NCBI GenBank assembly: GCA_910585245.1 | Contig: CAJUCO010000020.1 | Span: 1 to 43,106, forward strand | Reading direction: 5' to 3' | Origin: an uncultured Oscillibacter sp. | GTDB lineage: Bacteria > Bacillota > Clostridia > Oscillospirales > Oscillospiraceae | DNA: 43,106 bases | Shown here: positions 37,776 to 43,106 of the stretch, one piece after another | Position numbering within the stretch: position 1 is the first letter of the stretch | How the letters are laid out: each line of letters starts with the position of its first letter | Notes under the pieces: generated by a model | Seen by the model: only the letters and a program-made list of their open reading frames with translations | Told to the model about the DNA's origin: nothing | The model's database searches: none | Position numbers and translations under genes: made by a program

Positions 37776-37942
37776 GGCTTTTCACGCAGGATTTCCCACA
37801 GCAGGACGTTCCAGGCCGTCGGGAGGTAGACCGTTTCTCGAGAGCGCCGGGCGGGACGTTCAATCAAGTCGATCAGACGGAAGAGTTGGGCGGTGAGGAC
37901 AGCCACCCCCAGGATGGTGAAGAAGAGAGTCCAGCCAGTCAT
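37754..37942 (-). CDS. 62-residue membrane protein leading the repair operon
   Basis: This small protein (MTGWTLFFTILGVAVLTAQL, then FRLIDLIERPARRSRETVYL) has one N-terminal helix (about 4-22) followed by a basic cytoplasmic segment and LPTAWNVLLWEILREKPW. AAGGAGG lies 8 bases before the ATG. An in-frame extension to 38008 runs through the promoter and is rejected. It overlaps the radical-SAM gene by 22 bases. No family is recognised. Small SOS-induced membrane proteins that delay division are known in other bacteria; such a role here is only a suggestion. Confidence 0.7.
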   Translation of the reverse strand: MTGWTLFFTILGVAVLTAQLFRLIDLIERPARRSRETVYLPTAWNVLLWEILREKPWMSWKN

Positions 37943-37960
37943 AGGGAAAACCTCCTTATA

Positions 37961-37973
37961 GAAACTTTGTTCG
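37961..37973. promoter_or_regulatory. degenerate second LexA-like site
   Basis: GAAACTTTGTTCG (minus strand CGAACAAAGTTTC) has both LexA half-sites but a 3-base rather than 4-base centre. It lies at the predicted transcription start. Binding would be weak, if any. Confidence 0.35.
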
Positions 37974-37979
37974 ATTAGT

Positions 37980-38008
37980 ATTGTAACTCGAACAAACGTT
38001 TCTGTCAA
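37980..38008 (-). promoter_or_regulatory. promoter of the putative repair operon
   Basis: On the minus strand TTGACA (38003-38008), 17 bases, TACAAT (37980-37985). Confidence 0.85.
37989..38002. promoter_or_regulatory. LexA (SOS) box
   Basis: CGAACAAACGTTTC fits the Gram-positive LexA consensus CGAACRNRYGTTYC at every position. It fills the promoter spacer directly next to the -35, so bound LexA should block polymerase. Confidence 0.85.
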
Positions 38009-38022
38009 GAGGAAACTTGAAA

Positions 38023-38051
38023 AAGCCCCGCCGGTTTCACCGGCGGGGCTT
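38023..38051 (-). terminator. terminator of galK-galT
   Basis: AAGCCCCGCCGG pairs with CCGGCGGGGCTT around a 5-base loop; the minus strand continues TTTCAAG. It starts about 20 bases after the galT stop. Confidence 0.85.
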
Positions 38052-38071
38052 GAAGAACGGGTTCAAGGTGT

Positions 38072-39568
38072 TTAGACAGATTGCAGGAACCGGAGGAACG
38101 ACGCTTTGCCCTCCGGGGTTCGCTTATAGACTCCGGCGTGTTCCAGAACCTGGGCGAAGACCAGGCCGGTTTCCTTTTGAACAATCTCCAGAGCGTTTTC
38201 CGGGGTGATGGTATAGTTGGGGGCAAAGCTCTCTGCCCAGACGGCGTGTTTGGCGGTTTTCTCGTCCGCCCGAAGGTCTTTGCCGCCGGCAAGGCAACCG
38301 GCCACCGCCGCCAGCTCTTCTTTCAACCGGGCGGGGAGCACGGCGAGACCCATGACCTCAATCAGGCCGATGTTCTCTTTCTTAATGTGGTGCAGCTCAT
38401 CGTGGGGGTGGTAGAGGCCCAGGGGATATTGCTCCGTGGTCAGGTTGTTCCGGAGAACCAGATCCAGCTCAAACTTCTCCCCCCTCCGGCGGGCGATGGG
38501 CGTGATGGTGTTGTGGGGCACGCCCTCCGTCTCGGCGAAGATCACCGCCGCCTCGTCGGTGTAGGCCCGCCATTTGCCGAGAATTCTGTCCGCCAGCTCT
38601 ATGAGCCGGTCCGGATTTTCAGAGGAAATCCGAATGACGGACATGGGCCACTTCACGATACCCGCTTCCACGTCCTCAAAGCCGGGGAAGGTGAAAGGCG
38701 TCTCCACCGGGGCCGTTTCCATGGCGAAGGTATACCGCCCGCCCTGGAAGTGGTCGTGGGCCAGGATGGAGCCGCCCACAATGGGCAGGTCCGCGTTGGA
38801 ACCTACGAAATAGTGGGGGAACTGGCGGACGAAATCCAGGAGCTTGCCGAAGCAGGCCCGGTCGATCTTCATGGGGGTGTGAATCTGGTTGAAGCAGATG
38901 CAGTGCTCGTTGTAATAGACGTAGGGGGAGTACTGCAAAAACCAGGGAGAGCCGTTGATGGTGATGGGGACCACCCGGTGGTTTTGCCTTGCGGGGTGGT
39001 TTACCCGGCCGGCGTAGCCCTCGTTTTCCGCGCAGAGCTGGCAGCGGGGATAGTTGGAGGCGGGGAGGTCCCGGGCGGCGGCGATGGCCTTGGGGTCCTT
39101 CTCCGGCTTGGAGAGGTTGATGGTGATGTCTAAGTCCCCGTACTCCGTTGGGGCTTTCCACTGCATATCTTTGGCAATGCGGTCCCGGCGGATGTAGTTG
39201 GTGTCCTGGCTGAATGTGTAATACCAGTCTGTGGCAGCCTTGGGGTCCCGGGCGTACAGGGTCTGGAACATCTCGATTACCTGGGCGGGGCGGGGAGTCA
39301 GGCGGCCCATAATTTCCGTATCGAAGAGGTCCCGGTAGACCACGGAGTTTTCCGCCAGCACGCCCCGCGCGTGGGCGTCGTCCAGCAGCTCCTCCAGCAC
39401 GGGGGCCAGTTCTATGCCGCCTGGGTCCCAGGTGTGCTCCGGCTCCGTGTAGCTGTCCAGCTTTAATACATCCAAAATGGTGTTGATGGCCCAGGTGCGC
39501 TCATATGTGGCGATAAGACCGGCGTGTTCCGCGTAGTCCGCCAGTTTGGCAATCGCTTCGTTTACCAT
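38072..39568 (-). CDS. galT: UDP-glucose--hexose-1-phosphate uridylyltransferase, class II
   Basis: This 498-residue enzyme exchanges UMP between UDP-glucose and galactose-1-phosphate in the Leloir pathway. It is the long class II form of Firmicutes. Segments SNYPRCQLCAENEGYAGRVNHPARQNHR, GGSILAHDHFQGG (catalytic His region) and GLYHPHDELHHIKKENIGLIEVMGLAVLP are typical (quoted in part: NYPRCQLCAENEGY, LAHDHFQGG, ENIGLIEVMGLAVLP). AAGGAAA precedes the ATG. It is the second gene after galK, 56 bases apart with a hairpin between. galE is not in the window. Confidence 0.96.
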   Translation of the reverse strand: MVNEAIAKLADYAEHAGLIATYERTWAINTILDVLKLDSYTEPEHTWDPGGIELAPVLEELLDDAHARGVLAENSVVYRDLFDTEIMGRLTPRPAQVIEMFQTLYARDPKAATDWYYTFSQDTNYIRRDRIAKDMQWKAPTEYGDLDITINLSKPEKDPKAIAAARDLPASNYPRCQLCAENEGYAGRVNHPARQNHRVVPITINGSPWFLQYSPYVYYNEHCICFNQIHTPMKIDRACFGKLLDFVRQFPHYFVGSNADLPIVGGSILAHDHFQGGRYTFAMETAPVETPFTFPGFEDVEAGIVKWPMSVIRISSENPDRLIELADRILGKWRAYTDEAAVIFAETEGVPHNTITPIARRRGEKFELDLVLRNNLTTEQYPLGLYHPHDELHHIKKENIGLIEVMGLAVLPARLKEELAAVAGCLAGGKDLRADEKTAKHAVWAESFAPNYTITPENALEIVQKETGLVFAQVLEHAGVYKRTPEGKASFLRFLQSV

Positions 39569-39588
39569 AATGTCGTTTCCTTTCTGCC

Positions 39589-39621
39589 TTTACAAAATCC
39601 TTTCTAAAAGCCTTTTGTAAA
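39589..39621 (-). other. intercistronic hairpin between galK and galT
   Basis: TTTACAAAA and TTTTGTAAA form a 9-bp stem with a 15-base loop in the 56-base gap. It may tune relative expression or RNA decay of the two cistrons. Confidence 0.5.
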
Positions 39622-39624
39622 CCC

Positions 39625-40914
39625 TCAGGCCACCACCACGCAGCCGCCCTGGGGACGGATTCGGAGAACGTGGCACATACCGGGACCCAAGAGGGCTTCC
39701 ATGCGGTCGCGGAAGACATCCAACTTCTCCTGGGGGACAAAGGCCTGAATGGTCCCGGCGAAGCCGCCGCCGTGGACCCGGATGGACCCGGTTCCCTCCA
39801 GCAACTCCCGGCCGAAGGCCAGGGCCACAGGAATGGCCTGCTGCCGGGGGTCCGCTGTGGACCAGGTGTTTTGAAGGTGCAGGGAGGAGGACACGCCGGA
39901 GGCGTTCACCAGGGCCAGGAAACCGTTAAAATCCCCCCGCTCCAGGGCGTCCGCCTCCTGGACGGCCCGGCGGTCGTCGTCGTAGAAGTGGAGGGCCCGG
40001 AGGACGGCCCGGTCGCCGCACTCCCGCCGCAGGGCGGGAATAGCCGCCCGGAAGTCCGACTCGGGAACCTCCCGGAGGAGCTGCTTGCTGAAATGGACCG
40101 CCACGGAGCGCATCTCCCGGGTGATGTTGGAGTAGTCCTCCGTCAGGTGCTTGGCGCTGTGGTCGGAGCCGGTGTCCACGATGCAAAGGGCGTGACCGGA
40201 GAGGGCAAAGTCATAGGAGATGGGGCGGACCACCGGACCGGCAGGATCGCCGAAGTCAATGGCCACCGCACCGCCCACGGAGGAGCCCATCTGGTCCATC
40301 AATCCGCTGAGCTTGCCAAAGTGAACGTTTTCGGCGTACTGGCCGATTTTCGCCAGCTCGATGGCGTCCAGTTTTCCCTCACAGAAAAAGTGGTTGATGA
40401 TGTTGCCGATGAGAATTTCGTAGGCGGCGGAAGAGCTGAGGCCGGAACCGGAGAGGACGTTGGACACGGCGCAGGCGTCGAAGCCGCCTACGGGATAGCC
40501 CCGCTGGGCAATTCCCGCCGCTACGCCCCGGACCAGGGCGGCGGAGGTGTTGGTCTCCTCAGGCCGGGGACTGAGGTCGCTGAGGTCTACCTCCAGGGTG
40601 GGATAACCCTCGGACTGGACCCGAATGACGTTTAGCCCGTTGGGGGCGGCGCAGGCCAGCATATCCATGTCCACGCTGGCGCAAAGGACATGGCCCCGCT
40701 GATGGTCCGTGTGGTTGCCCCCCAGTTCCGTGCGGCCGGGACCGCTGAACAGGGCGGTGGCGCCCTTGGGGGCGAAGGCGTCTGCCAGGGCTTGGGTGAC
40801 GTGGAGGGCTCTGGCCCTGGCCTGGGTCAGTCCCCCGGCGGTGTAGACGGCGGAGAGGGGGGCGTCACACTGTCCACTCTCCAGCGCGTGGAGCAGTTGC
40901 GTACAGGTATACAT
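39625..40914 (-). CDS. galK: galactokinase
   Basis: This 429-residue GHMP-family kinase phosphorylates galactose. Motif 1 reads FSGPGRTELGGNHTDHQRG, where many galactokinases have GRVNLIGEHTDY; motif 2 is VLSGSGLSSSAAYE; motif 3 is RVHGGGFAGTIQAF. The altered motif 1 is common among Firmicute members and the catalytic Asp is kept (HTDH). The ATG at 40914 follows AAGGAGG; an upstream TTG would lie in the promoter. First gene of galK-galT. Confidence 0.94.
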   Translation of the reverse strand: MYTCTQLLHALESGQCDAPLSAVYTAGGLTQARARALHVTQALADAFAPKGATALFSGPGRTELGGNHTDHQRGHVLCASVDMDMLACAAPNGLNVIRVQSEGYPTLEVDLSDLSPRPEETNTSAALVRGVAAGIAQRGYPVGGFDACAVSNVLSGSGLSSSAAYEILIGNIINHFFCEGKLDAIELAKIGQYAENVHFGKLSGLMDQMGSSVGGAVAIDFGDPAGPVVRPISYDFALSGHALCIVDTGSDHSAKHLTEDYSNITREMRSVAVHFSKQLLREVPESDFRAAIPALRRECGDRAVLRALHFYDDDRRAVQEADALERGDFNGFLALVNASGVSSSLHLQNTWSTADPRQQAIPVALAFGRELLEGTGSIRVHGGGFAGTIQAFVPQEKLDVFRDRMEALLGPGMCHVLRIRPQGGCVVVA

Positions 40915-40945
40915 AAGCTCTGCCTCCTTAATTCTAGTCCTGTCC

Positions 40946-40974
40946 AGTATAGTCAATTTCGAAGCGGAATACAA
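40946..40974 (-). promoter_or_regulatory. promoter of galK-galT
   Basis: On the minus strand TTGTAT (40969-40974), 17 bases, TATACT (40946-40951). No clear cre box or GalR dyad was recognised. Confidence 0.65.
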
Positions 40975-40982
40975 TGGTAATT

Positions 40983-41951
40983 TTACTGCCTTCCCCCAAA
41001 AATTCGAAGCAGATTTTCCCGGGCGATCATGGACCGCTCTTTCGCCGGCATCCCCAGCCGTTCCAGGCAGTCCAGAAAGGACGCGGCGCGGCCACAGTCC
41101 TCCAGCCCCGTGGCGGCGTCGTTGCCGGGTCCCATGAACTCACAAAAGTCAAAGCCGCAGACAACGTGCTCCACGCCCATGACCTCCGCCATGTGGGCGG
41201 CGTGGAGGGCCAGGGTCTCCGCCGTCTGCCGCTGGGGGTCCTGATGGACAAATTTGTAGTGGGCGTTTAGCCCCACCGCGCCGCCGCTGTCCCGAATGGC
41301 CCGGAGCTGTTCGTCCGTGAGGTTTCGGGGAACGTCGCAAAGAGCGCGGCAGTTGGAGTGAGAGGCGATGACGGGACCGTGGGCCAGCTTCAAAACCTCC
41401 CGGAAGCCGCCGTCGTTTAAATGGGAGACGTCAACCAGGATTCCCAGGTCCCCCATTCGCCGGAGAGTCCGGCGGCCCAGGTCCGTCAGGCCTTTGGAGG
41501 GGTCCTGGGCGGCCCCGGCGGCAAAGCGGTTTTCCTCGTTCCACGTCAGCATTCCCAGCCGAAGGCCTAGGGCCGCCAGGCGGTCCAGATCTTCCGGGCG
41601 GTCCAATCCCTCCATGCCCTCGATGCCCAGGAAGGCGTACAGTTTTCCCCCGGCCTTCGCCGCTTCCGCCTCCTGGGCTGTGCGGACCACCGCCAGCCAG
41701 GGACACTCGGCAAACTCCGCCTGGGCGCAAGAGAGCATGACCTCCAGACGGTGGGCGGATTGTTCCGCGCCGGGGACGCCCTCCCAGAAAGTCTGGCCCT
41801 GTCCCCGCCCGTACCAGAGGGCCAGAACCAGCCCCTCAATGCCGCCCCGGCGAAGGCGGTCCAGGTGATACCGCTCCAGCACGTGAGTTTCCCCCGCCAG
41901 ACGCCGTCGGGTCACGTCGTAGAGAAGATCGGAATGTCCGTCAAATATCAT
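40983..41951 (-). CDS. membrane-dipeptidase-type peptidase (M19)
   Basis: This 322-residue zinc dipeptidase is of the renal dipeptidase family. Ligand motifs: DGHSD at the N-terminus, GIEGMEGL with the bridging Glu, then VDVSHLNDGG and IASHSNCRAL with His ligands, and GFDFCEFMG with the later Asp. Bacterial members cleave dipeptides, including D-amino-acid forms. No signal peptide, so cytoplasmic. The ATG at 41951 follows GAAAGGAGCC; an in-frame extension to 42005 has no support. It ends 8 bases before the galK promoter -35 and is divergent from pyrH. Confidence 0.92.
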   Translation of the reverse strand: MIFDGHSDLLYDVTRRRLAGETHVLERYHLDRLRRGGIEGLVLALWYGRGQGQTFWEGVPGAEQSAHRLEVMLSCAQAEFAECPWLAVVRTAQEAEAAKAGGKLYAFLGIEGMEGLDRPEDLDRLAALGLRLGMLTWNEENRFAAGAAQDPSKGLTDLGRRTLRRMGDLGILVDVSHLNDGGFREVLKLAHGPVIASHSNCRALCDVPRNLTDEQLRAIRDSGGAVGLNAHYKFVHQDPQRQTAETLALHAAHMAEVMGVEHVVCGFDFCEFMGPGNDAATGLEDCGRAASFLDCLERLGMPAKERSMIARENLLRIFGGRQ

Positions 41952-42086
41952 AGAAAGGCTCCTTTCCCTCCGGCGGAAGGGCCGGAGCGCTTTATTGTAT
42001 TCCAAACCGGAGGGAAGTGCAAGGGGAGGCCCCTCTTTTTTTGGGAAAATCTCGTCTACCCCCTATGCAAAACCGGAAAAATACGT

Positions 42087-42092
42087 TAAAAT
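42087..42092 (+). promoter_or_regulatory. probable -10 of the pyrH promoter
   Basis: TAAAAT lies 57 bases before pyrH in an A/T-rich stretch, but the expected -35 region reads TATGCA, a poor match. Confidence 0.4.
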
Positions 42093-42148
42093 AGAAAGCA
42101 CTGTAAAAATTCAGAAGAACGACAGATTCGGAAAAGGGAGGTCACGCG

Positions 42149-42865
42149 ATGACAAAACCTGTATACCGGCGGGTGTTGCTGAAAATCAGCGGCGAGGCCC
42201 TGGCCGGGGACAAGCGGACCGGGTTGGACTTCCAGGTCATCGGCCAGGTTTGCGACGTGGTGAAAGAGTGCTTGGACCTGGGCGTCCAGATCGGTCTGGT
42301 GGTGGGCGGCGGCAACTTCTGGCGGGGAGCCAAGGACGGCGGGGGACGCATGGAGCGCACCCGGGCGGACCACATGGGTATGCTGGCCACGGTTATGAAT
42401 TGTCTGGCCGTGGCGGACGTTTGCGAGCAAAAGGGTATTCCTGTCCGGGTCCAGACAGCCATTGAGATGCGGCCCATCGCCGAGCCCTACATTCGTTCCC
42501 GGGCCATCCGGCACCTGGAGAAGGGACGGGTGGTGATCTTTGGCTGCGGCACCGGTAACCCCTTCTTCTCCACGGACACCGCCGCCGTCCTCCGGGCCGC
42601 CGAGATCGGCGCGGAGGTCATCCTCTTGGCGAAGAACGTGGACGGCGTCTACTCCGCCGACCCGGCGAAAGACCCCAACGCTGTGAAATACGATGCGATC
42701 AGCTATGACGACGTGCTGGCCCAACACCTGATGGTCATGGACACCACCGCCACGTCTCTTTCCATGGATAACCACATCCCTGTGCTGCTCTTCGCCCTGA
42801 AAGACCCCCAAAACATTGTCCGGGCCCTTTGCGGCGAAAAAGTGGGCACCATCGTAAAGGAATAG
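42149..42865 (+). CDS. pyrH: UMP kinase
   Basis: This 238-residue amino-acid-kinase-fold enzyme makes UDP from UMP. Segments RVLLKISGEALAG, VVGGGNFWRG, RADHMGMLATVMN, RSRAIRHLEKGRVVIF and FFSTDTAAVLRAAEIGAEVI are characteristic. Length is normal. AAAGGGAGG precedes the ATG. It is followed after 122 bases by frr, the standard neighbour; rpsB and tsf, often upstream, are replaced here by a divergent dipeptidase gene, so pyrH has its own promoter. Confidence 0.97.
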   Translation: MTKPVYRRVLLKISGEALAGDKRTGLDFQVIGQVCDVVKECLDLGVQIGLVVGGGNFWRGAKDGGGRMERTRADHMGMLATVMNCLAVADVCEQKGIPVRVQTAIEMRPIAEPYIRSRAIRHLEKGRVVIFGCGTGNPFFSTDTAAVLRAAEIGAEVILLAKNVDGVYSADPAKDPNAVKYDAISYDDVLAQHLMVMDTTATSLSMDNHIPVLLFALKDPQNIVRALCGEKVGTIVKE

Positions 42866-42987
42866 CGCCTCCGCCGCGCCGCCATGGGGAAGCGCCTTTT
42901 CCCAGCGGCGAAATTTCCGGGATTCACCGCGCCTTATCCACGATCAACTGAAGATTTTCCAACTGATAGAAAGGAGCATCCCAAGCT

Positions 42988-43106
42988 ATGTTGAAAGATG
43001 AATACAAAGTATATGAGGACAAGATGAAAAAGAGCATTGACTCCGTGGCGGCGGACTTCGCCTCCGTCCGGGCGGGCCGGGCCAACGCCGCCGTGCTGGA
43101 CCGGAT
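42988..43106 (+). CDS. frr: ribosome recycling factor, 5' part
   Basis: The first 39 residues (MLKDEYKVYEDKMKKSIDSV, then ADFASVRAGRANAAVLDR) match ribosome recycling factor, which splits post-termination ribosomes with EF-G. AAAGGAG lies before the ATG. The gene runs off the window end. Linked to pyrH. Confidence 0.93.
   Translation, partial: MLKDEYKVYEDKMKKSIDSVAADFASVRAGRANAAVLDR

Overview
The window is about 60% GC and reads as the chromosome of a spore-forming, anaerobic, gut-type Firmicute of the Oscillospirales (Flavonifractor / Lawsonibacter / Intestinimonas neighbourhood). The basis is a complete spoIIA operon (spoIIAA-spoIIAB-sigF), strong AGGAGG ribosome sites, sigma-A promoters, a LexA box of the Gram-positive type, a class II galT, and the gene content. 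The genus is an inference; no rRNA is present.

Layout. 1-2090 is the right end of an integrated mobile element (TnpW-like protein and a TnpX-like large serine recombinase), abutting the terminator of a tRNA-Pro gene. 2.4-4.8 kb: a drug/metabolite transporter with two very similar halves, a ferritin and an FlK-like thioesterase. 4.8-8.8 kb: a polyamine ABC operon potA-potB-potCD in which permease C and the binding protein are fused. 9.0-11.4 kb: a membrane gene and PadR regulator behind two matching operators, then an RluD-type pseudouridine synthase. 11.4-15.4 kb: a 30-residue membrane peptide, a hypothetical gene, yceD-rpmF, a membrane-anchored protein, and a YtrA-type GntR/ABC/permease operon. 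15.7-18.7 kb: der-plsY-gpsA. 18.9-20.8 kb: ridA and a lipoprotein. 20.9-26.4 kb: polA and a chain of overlapping genes. 26.4-28.5 kb: rimI, a second acetyltransferase and tsaD. 28.6-30.3 kb: an MGMT protein and an omega-amidase-like hydrolase, divergent from yjbQ. 30.4-33.8 kb: a BlaI/BlaR1 pair with a very large BlaR1. 34.1-35.6 kb: spoIIA. 35.5-38.0 kb: a putative DNA-repair operon. 38.0-41.0 kb: galK-galT. 41.0-43.1 kb: an M19 dipeptidase, pyrH and the start of frr.

Most notable signals. (1) An intergenic element of three consecutive hairpins occurs after the ABC permease gene and after gpsA. The stems are kept by paired base changes, and each copy is bracketed by a duplicated terminator-like hairpin whose sequence differs between loci; a truncated third copy follows blaR1. 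(2) A consensus LexA box sits between the -35 and -10 of a promoter driving a 62-residue membrane protein, a radical-SAM protein (TIGR03916-like) and its partner (TIGR03915-like), which points to SOS control of a little-studied repair system. (3) Two divergent promoters are folded into one palindrome so that each -35 overlaps the other's -10. (4) The YtrA-type regulator appears to start at ATC. These readings are by eye; no search, folding or alignment program was run.
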